A program made the translations under genes and the position numbers. Shown here one piece after another: positions 49,799 through 57,850 of a DNA stretch of 64,000 nt. This DNA comes from Lachnospiraceae bacterium (GTDB taxonomy: Bacteria > Bacillota > Clostridia > Lachnospirales > Lachnospiraceae): the NCBI GenBank assembly GCA_009911035.1, contig QXWO01000018.1, positions 1-64,000 on the forward strand. The letters are read 5' to 3'. Position 1 is the stretch's first letter; every line of letters begins with the position of its first letter. Below the pieces are notes generated by a model. It saw nothing but the letters and a program-made list of their open reading frames with translations. It did not search any database and had not been told where the DNA came from.

Positions 49799-50632
49799 CT
49801 AAATATCCTCTATATACTCCATATCGCCAGCGGCGCCGCTCCCGGACTCTTTGCCCGCCATATCTTCATGAAAGGGCCTCGTATCTTCCAATGCTTTTCC
49901 TTCTTCCCCGGTTCCATGGCTTCCGCTTTCTTCCCCGTATTTTCCATAATACTTTCCGTAATATTTCCCGTAATACTTTCCATAATGCCCGTAGTAGCCC
50001 TTGCCCGACATGTCCACCTTATTCAGCACCACGCCCAGAATACGGCTCCCGGACTTGTCAAGCTGGTCTTTCACCTTCTGTACAAACTTGTAGCTGACTG
50101 CATTGTTTTCCACCACCAGCACGGTCCCGTCACAGTTCCTTGCCGCAACGGCGGCATCAATGACGCTGCCTAGGGGAGGCGTGTCTATAATCACATAGTC
50201 AAAAGTCCCTTTCAGCATCTCCACCACGGAGGCAAATTTTTCGCCTCCCAGCAGTTCGCTGGGATTGGGCGGCACCGGGCCGGAAAAGGCCACATACAGC
50301 CCTGGGATATTGGTCTCGCACATGACATCCGAAAGCCCTGCCTTTCCCGCAAGGCAGTGGGTCAGCCCCAGCCGCACCGCTCCGGTCTTGTAACGGCCCA
50401 CCAGCACGGACTTACGCATGTCAGCGTCCACCAGCATGGTTTTGTTTCCGGCTTCCGCAAAGGCCCTTGCCATCTGCATGGCGATACTGGACTTTCCCTC
50501 GTTCGGAGTACAGCTTGTCACCGCCACCACCTTCACCCCGCCGCAGAACTCTATGTTGGTCCGCAGGGTCTTGAAAGCTTCCCTTGTGCGGTAATCATTC
50601 TGCTGTCCGAATTGTAATTTTACACTCTGCAT
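49799..50632 (-). CDS. cpsD: Capsule tyrosine kinase (BY-kinase)
   Basis: A 277-residue CpsD/CapB-type autokinase. It has Walker A SCTPNEGKSSIAMQ, Walker A' TMLVDADMRKS and Walker B DYVIIDTPPLGSVIDA. The C-terminus is a tyrosine cluster of repeated KYYG units (about residues 225-245), the sites of autophosphorylation. It works with the membrane activator CpsC (51199-51921) and is reversed by CpsB (51943-52671) to control chain length and export. The coding of the cluster is a 12-base tandem repeat that may vary in copy number. It overlaps no neighbour, and the XRE gene ends 3 bases upstream. Confidence 0.93.
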   Translation of the reverse strand: MQSVKLQFGQQNDYRTREAFKTLRTNIEFCGGVKVVAVTSCTPNEGKSSIAMQMARAFAEAGNKTMLVDADMRKSVLVGRYKTGAVRLGLTHCLAGKAGLSDVMCETNIPGLYVAFSGPVPPNPSELLGGEKFASVVEMLKGTFDYVIIDTPPLGSVIDAAVAARNCDGTVLVVENNAVSYKFVQKVKDQLDKSGSRILGVVLNKVDMSGKGYYGHYGKYYGKYYGKYYGKYGEESGSHGTGEEGKALEDTRPFHEDMAGKESGSGAAGDMEYIEDI

Positions 50633-50635
50633 CTT

Positions 50636-51106
50636 TTATTTCCCCGTTTCCTCCCCGGCAAAAAGCGCCCCGGCATCTTCCTGATCCCTGACCTTCACCT
50701 GTATGATAGAAAGGATGTCTTTCCTGTTCCGCTCGTCCAGCTTACGGAAGTAATAAAGAAGCTGCTTTTCCCTGTCCTGCGCTTCACAGCCATCTTCCAG
50801 TCCCCTTTCTGGGACACATTCTTCTTTTTCCATACCTCCGGGGCGTCCGCTTCCCGGTATGCTTCCTACATTCCCCGTTTTCCCGCAGATTACCTCCCCG
50901 TACGCCGTATGGGCGAACAAATCCTCCACGGATACCCCGTAAAGCCCTGCAAGCCTGTACAGGGACCCGGCCGGAGGGCGTATCCTCCCAGTCTCGTAAT
51001 GGGAATAAGTCTGTCTCGCTATATGAAGCTGTGCGGCCACAAAATCCTGTTTATAATGGCAGGCCCGGCGCAGCCGTCTTAAATAATCAGGCAGTGTCTG
51101 TTCCAT
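50636..51106 (-). CDS. XRE-family regulator inside the capsule operon
   Basis: A 156-residue protein. Residues about 5-65 are an XRE helix-turn-helix (LRRLRRACHYKQDFVAAQLH, then ARQTYSHYETGRIRP and LYRLAGLYGVSVEDLF). A variable linker follows, then a helical C-terminal segment with LLYYFRKLDERNRKDILSII. This HTH plus 'KLDERNRKDIL' tail is common in Clostridia regulators. Its position between cpsC and cpsD suggests control of this locus. The target site is not known. Confidence 0.8.
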   Translation of the reverse strand: MEQTLPDYLRRLRRACHYKQDFVAAQLHIARQTYSHYETGRIRPPAGSLYRLAGLYGVSVEDLFAHTAYGEVICGKTGNVGSIPGSGRPGGMEKEECVPERGLEDGCEAQDREKQLLYYFRKLDERNRKDILSIIQVKVRDQEDAGALFAGEETGK

Positions 51107-51198
51107 ATCCGTATCCTCCCGGCCTGCCGGAATTTCTTTTCCATCCTGCCTGTGGAGGCATTTTGTGCAGGCTCCTTACGCTGTTTTCCATGGTTTTC

Positions 51199-51921
51199 TT
51201 ACCGTTTTTTCTTCTTTTTCTTTGCGTCCGTACCGTCCTCGGCCACAGGTATCAGGGCAAGGGTGCTTAAGCCCAGATATTTTTCCACATCCTCTGAAGA
51301 TTTAATGGTGTCATCCATCAGATACCGGATCAGGACAATAATACAGACCAACAGACATCCGGCTATGGCTCCCGCCAGCGTCCATTTCGTACAGCTCGGC
51401 CCCGCCTTTTCCGTGGGCATGTTTGCTGTCTCCACCACATTCACTGCCTCGATATCCATTACATTCTGGATATGGCTGCTGGCCGCTTCCCGGATGCAGT
51501 TGGCTATGCCCATGGCCTGTACCGGATCCGTGTCCTCCACGGTGATGGATACGATACGGGTATCCGCCGGGGTGTCCACGCTTACCTTCCTAAGCAGGTC
51601 TTTATATTCCATATCCAGAGACAGCTTTTGTATCACTTCCTCCAGCACATAGCGGCTGTTGATCAGCTCCGCATAGTCCTTGGTGAGCTGTGTCCCAAGC
51701 TGTACGTCGCTGTACGTCACTGTCTGGCTCTCGGTCTTGTTGAGAATGTATATCCTTGTGGAAGATTCATACACAGGGGTCAAGATAAACCTGCTTATGG
51801 CAAAACACCCGGCCCCGCAGAAGATTCCCACGCTGATTATCAGCCAGATTCTGCCAAGGAGCACAGAAAGTAGCTCCAGCAGGTCTATCTCTATCTCATC
51901 ATTATTTTTCTGGTTTTCCAT
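51199..51921 (-). CDS. cpsC: Wzz/CpsC chain-length regulator and kinase activator
   Basis: A 240-residue membrane protein. After DEIEIDLLELLSVLLGRIWL comes the first membrane helix (LIISVGIFCGAGCFAISRFI). The periplasmic-side Wzz domain holds the family block TQLTKDYAELINSRYVLEEVI. The second helix is TLAGAIAGCLLVCIIVLIRY, followed by a short cytoplasmic tail that activates the kinase. It determines polysaccharide chain length together with CpsD. It starts 21 bases after cpsB. Confidence 0.9.
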   Translation of the reverse strand: MENQKNNDEIEIDLLELLSVLLGRIWLIISVGIFCGAGCFAISRFILTPVYESSTRIYILNKTESQTVTYSDVQLGTQLTKDYAELINSRYVLEEVIQKLSLDMEYKDLLRKVSVDTPADTRIVSITVEDTDPVQAMGIANCIREAASSHIQNVMDIEAVNVVETANMPTEKAGPSCTKWTLAGAIAGCLLVCIIVLIRYLMDDTIKSSEDVEKYLGLSTLALIPVAEDGTDAKKKKKKR

Positions 51922-51942
51922 TCCTGTATTCTCCCGTTATCG

Positions 51943-52671
51943 TTAAATATATTCATCCCTTATGACATGCATGGGATTTTCATAAAGCAGCCGGAATGCA
52001 TATTCTTCCCCATATTTCCTGCCGATGTATCTGCCGCACTCTGAAAGCTCCGGCGCTCTTTTCGTGCTGTTGTGGGCGTCAGTGGCCACAAAATGCACCA
52101 GCCTTTCCTTCAAAAGGCGTCTGGCAAACTGGCGCGTCCCGAATCCAAACTTCCCTGTGATGCTTCCTGCGTTGACCTGTATGCAGCACCCCATCCCGGT
52201 AAGTTCTCCCACCCGGTCCGGTTCCTTAACAATGCTAGTATACCTTTCCACATGGGCAAGAATGGGCCTGTATCCCTGGGACAGGGCTTCATATAAGCCG
52301 TTTCTGATATAGCCGAATCCTTCCATGGGGCCGAACTCAATAAGCACGTAGGAAGATCCTGCAAGGCTGCACGCCTTCTTTTCCTCCAGTTTCTGGAAAA
52401 TTCCGCTATGATAATAAAATTCATTGCCATGATAGAGCTGTATCTGTAATCCTTCCCGGTCTATCTCCCTTTGCAGCTTTTCTTTCAGGGCAGCAATTTT
52501 TTCCGGCCCCGCATTATGATGCATGGGCTTATAATGGGGCGTAAGTATGACTGCGCCAATATTTTCTTCATGGGCAGTCCGAAGCATTTCCATGCTCATG
52601 TCAAAATTTTCTGCCCCGTCGTCTATTTGGGGCAGAATGTGGGAATGAATATCTATATAGGAATCTGTCAT
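51943..52671 (-). CDS. cpsB: CpsB/CapC-type tyrosine-protein phosphatase (PHP fold)
   Basis: A 242-residue PHP-domain metal-dependent phosphatase. The metal-binding start is IDIHSHILPQIDDGAENFDM. It also has VILTPHYKP, GNEFYYHS, PILAHVERY and VATDAHNSTKRAP, all PHP metal sites. It removes phosphate from CpsD. ATG 52671 (MTDSYIDIHSH) follows GGAGG at some distance and GGGTGG near the start. Longer in-frame openings upstream would run into the invertible repeat. It is the first gene of the capsule operon and has no clear promoter of its own in the 82 bases up to the repeat. Confidence 0.92.
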   Translation of the reverse strand: MTDSYIDIHSHILPQIDDGAENFDMSMEMLRTAHEENIGAVILTPHYKPMHHNAGPEKIAALKEKLQREIDREGLQIQLYHGNEFYYHSGIFQKLEEKKACSLAGSSYVLIEFGPMEGFGYIRNGLYEALSQGYRPILAHVERYTSIVKEPDRVGELTGMGCCIQVNAGSITGKFGFGTRQFARRLLKERLVHFVATDAHNSTKRAPELSECGRYIGRKYGEEYAFRLLYENPMHVIRDEYI

Positions 52672-52753
52672 GTTCCACCCTGCCTTTCCTCCGGTGTCCC
52701 TTTCTTTCCCTGCAGGCAGCCTCCTGTCAGAACAACAGGAAATACGACGCCGG

Positions 52754-52784
52754 AAATTTCGTAAAATTCCCAGATTTACGAAAT
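52754..52784 (+). repeat. Left inverted repeat of the invertible switch (31 bp)
   Basis: The 31-bp sequence is an A, then arm ATTTCGTAAA, a 9-nt spacer ATTCCCAGA and arm TTTACGAAAT. It is the exact reverse complement of 54351-54381. The two arms within it are a perfect inverted repeat around an asymmetric spacer, the structure of a tyrosine-recombinase crossover site. Confidence 0.93.
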
Positions 52785-52808
52785 AAAAAAACATGCCCCA
52801 AAATATCA

Positions 52809-52836
52809 TCAGCAGGGCAATAGACTGCCCTGCTGA
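52809..52836. terminator. Strong hairpin inside the invertible segment
   Basis: TCAGCAGGGCA (52809-52819) and TGCCCTGCTGA (52826-52836) form a perfect 11-bp stem with a 6-nt loop. It lies between the recombinase stop and the left repeat. In this orientation it would hinder recombinase transcripts from entering the capsule operon. No long U-tract follows. Confidence 0.6.
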
Positions 52837-52962
52837 CGGTATTTATGACGGTTTATTTAATTTTTATCGCAGCCATAAAACATGGCCTGCACAGAAACAG
52901 ACCGGATGCAGAGAAATTTGCTCCGGCCGTATTTCTGAATGGATGTATCATTATGAAAATAT

Positions 52963-54108
52963 TTATAAAGCCCGCCGGGAAACTGTCTCCTGATACATGG
53001 AGCATGTAAATCTCCCCATCAGCCCCTTTTTTCGCTGCATATCTGAATGTACATAGAGGCTTAACGTCACCTGGATGCTGCTGTGCCCTAAAATCTCGCT
53101 TAAGCTTTTCACGTCAAAGCCGCTGGCGATACACCGGGTGGCAAAGGCATGGCGCAGCATATGGAAATTGAATCTTTCTATCCCACACCTCCCCAATATC
53201 CCGGCAAAACGGTACTGAAGGGTCCTGGGTTCCGCCCAGGCTCTCTTTTTTCCTTTTATGATATAGGCATCCTTTTCCTCCTTCCACTTCCTAAGCAGGG
53301 AAAGGAGCACCGGAGGTATAGGGACCTCCCGCAGGGAAGCCCCTGTCTTGGGCGTCTGGAACAGTATCTGTGTACTGTTTTTTTGACCGTCAGCGGATAC
53401 TCTGGTTCTTTGCAGGTTTCTTCTTACATATATGATGCCTTCCGCCAGATCGATATCCCCCCATTTAAGAGCGCAGATTTCCCCGATTCTCATTCCCGTA
53501 TAGAGGGCCGCCAGTATGCCGAGACAGGTGCCGTCATTTTCATGAAGGAGGAGATATTTTTCAAGAAGTGCCATTTCCTGCTCTTTGGGCAGTATCCGCC
53601 CGGCCCCCTTTACGGAAGGCACAGGGTTTTCCGGTATCTCCATCTCATAATGCTTCCTTTTCTTTATAAATCTCATGATCCGCAGGACGGTACCGCAGAT
53701 ATTACGAAGATACCTTAAGGACAGCCCTGCGCCGTTCTTCCTTTTCCTTATCTGGGCAAGAAATTCCTCCAGTACGGCCCCGTCCACTGCGCCTACGGGT
53801 AGATGGCCCAGCTTCGGCAGGATGTATTTATCCGTGGTCTGGCGGTAGGAAGCATAGGTGGTCTGCTTCCAGCAGGGCTTTTTTTCCAGAAGCCAGGAAG
53901 CAGCGGCCTCCCCGAGCGTACATTCCCCCGGCGGACGGTTTTCCTTGCGGCTCTGTCTGGCTGCCTCCATTTTTCTCTTTGCTTCCTTATAGGTCTTACC
54001 GTAGATGGAAATATATTTCCGTCTGCCGCCTCCGTTTCCTTCTTTGTTGATGCGGCCTTCCCAGCGGCCGTCCTTCCTCCTGTAAATATTTGCTCCGCGT
54101 CTTGGCAT
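52963..54108 (-). CDS. Tyrosine recombinase of the capsule promoter switch
   Basis: A 381-residue phage-integrase-family recombinase. Residues about 1-50 are an arm-type AP2-like domain (NIYRRKDGRWEGRINKEG). About 60-160 is a SAM-like core-binding domain, and 175-370 the catalytic domain with Arg in YTGMRIGEICALKW, H-x-x-R in HMLRHAFATR, His in LGHSSIQV and the nucleophile Tyr in LSLYVHSD. It lies wholly between the 31-bp inverted repeats, so it would flip together with the promoter. Its sequence differs from the mobile-element integrase at 7378. No other element genes accompany it, which fits a dedicated invertase rather than a prophage integrase. Confidence 0.9.
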   Translation of the reverse strand: MPRRGANIYRRKDGRWEGRINKEGNGGGRRKYISIYGKTYKEAKRKMEAARQSRKENRPPGECTLGEAAASWLLEKKPCWKQTTYASYRQTTDKYILPKLGHLPVGAVDGAVLEEFLAQIRKRKNGAGLSLRYLRNICGTVLRIMRFIKKRKHYEMEIPENPVPSVKGAGRILPKEQEMALLEKYLLLHENDGTCLGILAALYTGMRIGEICALKWGDIDLAEGIIYVRRNLQRTRVSADGQKNSTQILFQTPKTGASLREVPIPPVLLSLLRKWKEEKDAYIIKGKKRAWAEPRTLQYRFAGILGRCGIERFNFHMLRHAFATRCIASGFDVKSLSEILGHSSIQVTLSLYVHSDMQRKKGLMGRFTCSMYQETVSRRAL

Positions 54109-54265
54109 ATGCAGGCTCCTTTCTGTCCGACAAGAAATCTGACGGTCTAAAATCTGAATAACCGGATTAGGCAGGGAAATATATCAATTATATCAGCTTC
54201 CCTTACCGTTTTTTCATAAAAAGCTTCTTCCCTGTGTATAAATTTGTATAAATTAAAAAACATAA

Positions 54266-54294
54266 TTGATTTTTCAACCAATATGTAGTATAGT
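54266..54294 (+). promoter_or_regulatory. Outward promoter of the invertible segment
   Basis: TTGATT (54266-54271), a 17-nt spacer and TATAGT (54289-54294), pointing right and out of the segment through the right repeat. There is no gene for it to drive on that side. The 54109-54449 gap holds this promoter, the right repeat and the terminator. Confidence 0.7.
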
Positions 54295-54350
54295 GCATTT
54301 AGCGTTTTATGTCGTATATACTCATACTTCCGGTATGCATCCCTTTGGGA

Positions 54351-54381
54351 ATTTCGTAAATCTGGGAATTTTACGAAATTT
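54351..54381 (+). repeat. Right inverted repeat of the invertible switch (31 bp)
   Basis: Exact reverse complement of 52754-52784: arm ATTTCGTAAA, spacer TCTGGGAAT, arm TTTACGAAAT, then T. The asymmetric spacer fixes the orientation, so recombination between the two copies inverts rather than deletes. Confidence 0.93.
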
Positions 54382-54395
54382 TTTTATGCAAAAAA

Positions 54396-54440
54396 AGACT
54401 GGTATATCTCCCAATTAGGGAAATACACCAGTCTATTTTT
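54396..54440. terminator. Bidirectional terminator at the switch / galactan operon border
   Basis: AGACTGGT (54396-54403) pairs with ACCAGTCT (54427-54434), with a T-rich run after it on the plus strand and an A-run before it that serves as the U-tract on the minus strand. It ends the galactan operon and would also stop transcripts from the outward promoter at 54266. Confidence 0.75.
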
Positions 54441-54449
54441 ATTCATTTT

Positions 54450-55568
54450 TTACAAACGCAGGCTGTATTTTTTGATCGTCTCCCATGCGGGAAGCGCGTT
54501 TCCCTCATAGTCAAACAGCCCCTGATTCGCCCATTCGTTTCCGCACGGTCCCTTATCCTGCATGTAGGCAAGAGATTCAGGCGTGGCCCAGCCGCTTCCT
54601 TTTACCGGAATCCATGCCGGCTCCCAATAAAAGTATCCTGCCCCCAATCCGTCTTTTATATTGGAAAGTTCCTGCAAAAACTGCTCCATAAAATCCTGCT
54701 GGCCCTTTTTTGTCGCGGGATACTCCAGCTTCCCTGCTTTTTCCGGCTTGACCGCACTGCCTTTCCTCTGCTCTGGCAAAAGTCCCTCATAAACGCCGTA
54801 ATCCTCCATGGTAAAGGGCTGGGACACCTCCACCACAATCATCCTTTTTCCGTACCTGTCGGCTAAAGCGTTCATATTTTCTATCAGCCCTTTAATCCTT
54901 CCGTTCCACACCGGATAGTAGGACAGACCGATGATATCAAACTCTTCTCCGCCCAGTTCTTTATAATTATCAAACCATTCCTGATAGAGTTTGTGCTTAT
55001 TTCCCTGATCAAGGTGCAGCATCACGGGAATATCCCTGCTTACCTTGCGTACCCCCCGTATTCCGGCACTGATGAACCGGGTAAGCTGTTCAAATTCCGA
55101 TACCTGCCCTTCGGGCCAGAGGATTCCGTTGGTGATCTCATTTCCCACTTGGACCATGTCCGGCAGACATCCTTCCGCTTTCAGCCCAAGCAGGGTTTCC
55201 TTTGTATACTCATACAAGGCCACTTCCAGCTCCGCCGGTCCGTAATCTTTCCAGATTTTTGGCTTTATCTGCTTTCCGGGGTCTGTCCAGAAGTCACTAT
55301 AATGGAAATCCAGCAGATACTTAAATCCGGCTGCCTTCACCCTCTTGATCATCCTGAGCGTGGTATTCAAATCATTGGCGCCTGCACCGTAAGAAGCTCC
55401 CTCCTGTGTATAAGGGTTCAGCCAGAGACGAAGGCGGATATAATTTACTCCGTAAGACTTCAGAATATCAGTCAGCTCCCTTTCCTCTCCCTTATCGTAG
55501 TACTTTCCTCCCAGACCAACCACCTCATCCATTGAAGAAATGTCCATTCCATGTATAAATTTTTCCAT
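54450..55568 (-). CDS. ganB: GH53 endo-beta-1,4-galactanase, intracellular
   Basis: A 372-residue GH53 enzyme. It has the family start HGMDISSMDEVVG, NYIRLRLWLNPY, LDFHYSDFWTDPGKQ, the acid/base glutamate in VQVGNEITNGILWP and the nucleophile in MIVVEVSQPF. It cleaves beta-1,4-galactan. The Bacillus enzyme is secreted, but this one has no signal peptide, so it probably acts on imported oligosaccharides. It is the last gene of the operon and ends at the terminator shared with the capsule switch. Confidence 0.92.
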   Translation of the reverse strand: MEKFIHGMDISSMDEVVGLGGKYYDKGEERELTDILKSYGVNYIRLRLWLNPYTQEGASYGAGANDLNTTLRMIKRVKAAGFKYLLDFHYSDFWTDPGKQIKPKIWKDYGPAELEVALYEYTKETLLGLKAEGCLPDMVQVGNEITNGILWPEGQVSEFEQLTRFISAGIRGVRKVSRDIPVMLHLDQGNKHKLYQEWFDNYKELGGEEFDIIGLSYYPVWNGRIKGLIENMNALADRYGKRMIVVEVSQPFTMEDYGVYEGLLPEQRKGSAVKPEKAGKLEYPATKKGQQDFMEQFLQELSNIKDGLGAGYFYWEPAWIPVKGSGWATPESLAYMQDKGPCGNEWANQGLFDYEGNALPAWETIKKYSLRL

Positions 55569-55604
55569 CTCCTGTTTCCTTTCCCGTTACTATTTATATC
55601 CTCC

Positions 55605-57614
55605 TCATATTTCTGTAAGTATTTTACATTCAAAAGGTTCCAGCCATACTTCCCCATCCAGTATGATTTTGCTGTCCGCTTCCTCAAACCTGCCCGGTGT
55701 TTTCACCATAACCTTGCAGTCATTGAAGTTCTGTACAAAAATAAGATCTTCTTCCCCTTTGCGCAGGGCTGTCGTCACCCCGTAAGGAAGCTTCGCCCCA
55801 AGGGGATTTTCTATACGCGCCTCCTGGGTCATTTCCCTGTAAAAATCATTCAGAAAGTCCTGTTCAAATTCCGCCGCCAGATAATATGCCCTGCCGTCAC
55901 CATATCGGTTTTCCGTCACCGCCGGAGCGCCTGCATAAAATTCTTTCATATAAACAGACACCGTCCGGGCACCTTTACAATGGATAATTTCGCATAAATC
56001 ACCTGTATGGTAAAGCTTTTCAAGGAAGGTAATGCTGTTTACAAATCCTTCCCCCGGCGCATCAATTTCCTCCTGACAAATGCCCAGCACCTTTTCAAGT
56101 GGATGCTCCCCTGTAAAGCATAAATCATTATCATCCACAATTCCACTCCAATAGGTGGTAATGTAAATGCCTCCTTCTTTCACATACCTTTCTACCCTTT
56201 CGGCGTAACCTTTCCGGTAAAGATAATTCAGCGGCGCCACCACCATGCGGTAGCCCTCCAGCTCCCGTTCCATACTGATAATATCCACATCCAGCCCGGC
56301 CTCCCAGAATGCCCGGTAATGCTGTAAAAAGGTCTTTTTATAATCCAAATCCAGTCTGGGACCTGCGGCATCCTCCACTGCCCACCAGTTTTCCCAATCA
56401 AAAATAAGAGCAATTTCCGGCCTGTTACAGGTCTTTAAAATCCGCCCTTCCATTTTTGCCAGGCGTCCCCCCACGTCTGCCACATCCCGGAAAGTGCGTG
56501 TATTCCCGTCATTTTTATGATCCAGCACGGCTCCGTGGAATTTCTCAAAAGACCCTCTGCCCTTGCGCCACTGGAAATACTGTACTGTTGCAGAGCCGTG
56601 GGCGACTGCCTGCATAGACGATAGCATATGCATCCCCGGCCTTTTCACCGGATTATTTACCCGCCAGTTTACCACCGACGGGGTGCTTTCCATCAACATA
56701 AAAGGCTTCTTTTTCATACTGCGCATCATGCTGTGGCAGGCCGCCGCTTTCACTGCCATATCCGTCTCATCTTTTACTTTATGCCAGAAGGGATAAGAAT
56801 CCCAGGACACCACATCCAGCTCTCTCTGCATCTTATCATAATCCAGCGGTTTAAAAAAGTACATAAAGTTGGTCGTAACAGGCAGGCTGGAATATTCCCG
56901 GACCGATGCGATCTCCCACTTCAAAAACTCTGTCATCTGGCAGGTCACGAAACGGCGCCAGTCCAGATTCAGTCCATGCACAAGATTTTCCCCATGGGGC
57001 ACGGGACTGTGTATCTGCTCCCAATCCGTATACACATGACTCCAGAATACGGTCCACCATGCCCGGTTCAATTCCTCTATTGTTTTGTACTTTTCTTTGA
57101 GCCATTCCCGAAAGGCCCTCTGGCACTGCCCGCAGTGACATGCACTGTCAGAAAAATTGCCTCCCATTTCATTGGAAATATGCCACATGACGATCCCTTC
57201 ATGGCGCAGGGACATCTGTGCCAGGCTTCTGTCGATTCTTCCTGTCAGATCACGCATCTTAGGGGAAGTATAACAGAAATTATGCCTTTTCCCCGGAAGA
57301 TTCTGCCTGCCCTCTGCCTGCACCTGTCTGACCTCCGGGTACTTTTCCGTAAGCCAGTGGGGCATTCCTCCCGTAGGCGTCGCCAGTATGGTACAGATTC
57401 CCTCCCGGTACAGTCTGTCAATCATCTCCTCCAGCCAGTCAAAGCAGAACTCTCCTTCCTGCCGCTCCAGTACTGACCAGGAAAAAACGCCCAGTGTCAC
57501 ACAATTTATATGCGCCTGTTTCATCAGCCGGATATCCTCATCGAGAATATCCGGTCTGTCCAGCCACTGCTCCGGATTGTAATCCCCGCCATGCAGCATC
57601 TTTCCAAATTCCAT
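55605..57614 (-). CDS. ganA: GH42 beta-galactosidase
   Basis: A 669-residue GH42 enzyme. The catalytic TIM barrel starts MLHGGDYNPEQWLDRPDIL. The acid/base glutamate lies in WHISNEMGGN and the nucleophile in PFMLMESTPSVVNW. The cysteine cluster CHCGQC matches the zinc site of the family. The trimerisation domain and C-terminal beta domain follow. Length is as usual. It removes galactose from galacto-oligosaccharides made by GH53. It lies 36 bases before ganB. Confidence 0.95.
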   Translation of the reverse strand: MEFGKMLHGGDYNPEQWLDRPDILDEDIRLMKQAHINCVTLGVFSWSVLERQEGEFCFDWLEEMIDRLYREGICTILATPTGGMPHWLTEKYPEVRQVQAEGRQNLPGKRHNFCYTSPKMRDLTGRIDRSLAQMSLRHEGIVMWHISNEMGGNFSDSACHCGQCQRAFREWLKEKYKTIEELNRAWWTVFWSHVYTDWEQIHSPVPHGENLVHGLNLDWRRFVTCQMTEFLKWEIASVREYSSLPVTTNFMYFFKPLDYDKMQRELDVVSWDSYPFWHKVKDETDMAVKAAACHSMMRSMKKKPFMLMESTPSVVNWRVNNPVKRPGMHMLSSMQAVAHGSATVQYFQWRKGRGSFEKFHGAVLDHKNDGNTRTFRDVADVGGRLAKMEGRILKTCNRPEIALIFDWENWWAVEDAAGPRLDLDYKKTFLQHYRAFWEAGLDVDIISMERELEGYRMVVAPLNYLYRKGYAERVERYVKEGGIYITTYWSGIVDDNDLCFTGEHPLEKVLGICQEEIDAPGEGFVNSITFLEKLYHTGDLCEIIHCKGARTVSVYMKEFYAGAPAVTENRYGDGRAYYLAAEFEQDFLNDFYREMTQEARIENPLGAKLPYGVTTALRKGEEDLIFVQNFNDCKVMVKTPGRFEEADSKIILDGEVWLEPFECKILTEI

Positions 57615-57631
57615 TTTTTAATCTCCTATTA

Positions 57632-57850
57632 TTAGTCAAAATCAAATTTTGTGTATCTTTTATCCATGCTCCCATACCTAAACCTTGCCATCTCATTTTT
57701 TTCAAGGACGTCTTCCTCCGTCCCCCTGTACTGGCACCGGATACAATAGTACTCTTTTTTGTCCCTATCATAAAACATATCCAAATCCAGATCCCGCATA
57801 AAGCAGGAAGGACATCGGTAGTTTAATCTGCCCTTTCCAGCCTGAGCCAT
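57632..57850 (-). CDS. Small zinc-ribbon protein in the galactan operon
   Basis: A 72-residue protein with two C-x2-C pairs (CPSC near residue 13 and CIRC near 36), which form a zinc ribbon. No known family is recognised. ATG 57850 follows AAGGAGGCG and overlaps the 3' end of the 611-residue gene by 28 bases, so it is translationally coupled. It is not part of the classical ganSPQAB operon. A role with the adjacent unknown protein is possible. Confidence 0.65.
   Translation of the reverse strand: MAQAGKGRLNYRCPSCFMRDLDLDMFYDRDKKEYYCIRCQYRGTEEDVLEKNEMARFRYGSMDKRYTKFDFD

Larger units (their letters stand above)
52754..54381. mobile_element. Invertible promoter element with its own recombinase
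   Basis: A 1,628-bp segment bounded by 31-bp perfect inverted repeats. It contains a tyrosine recombinase gene, a hairpin at the left end and an outward promoter at the right end. Inversion would place that promoter at about 52841-52869 facing cpsB, giving a leader of roughly 165 nt. In the present orientation it points right, into a terminator at 54396-54440. The element looks like a self-contained ON/OFF switch of the capsule operon. Confidence 0.85.

Noticed and set aside
52963-54108. Recombinase as the integrase of a degraded prophage or ICE
   Set aside because: No other phage or transfer genes flank it, and exact inverted (not direct) 31-bp repeats surround it, which fits an inversion system better than an integration remnant.
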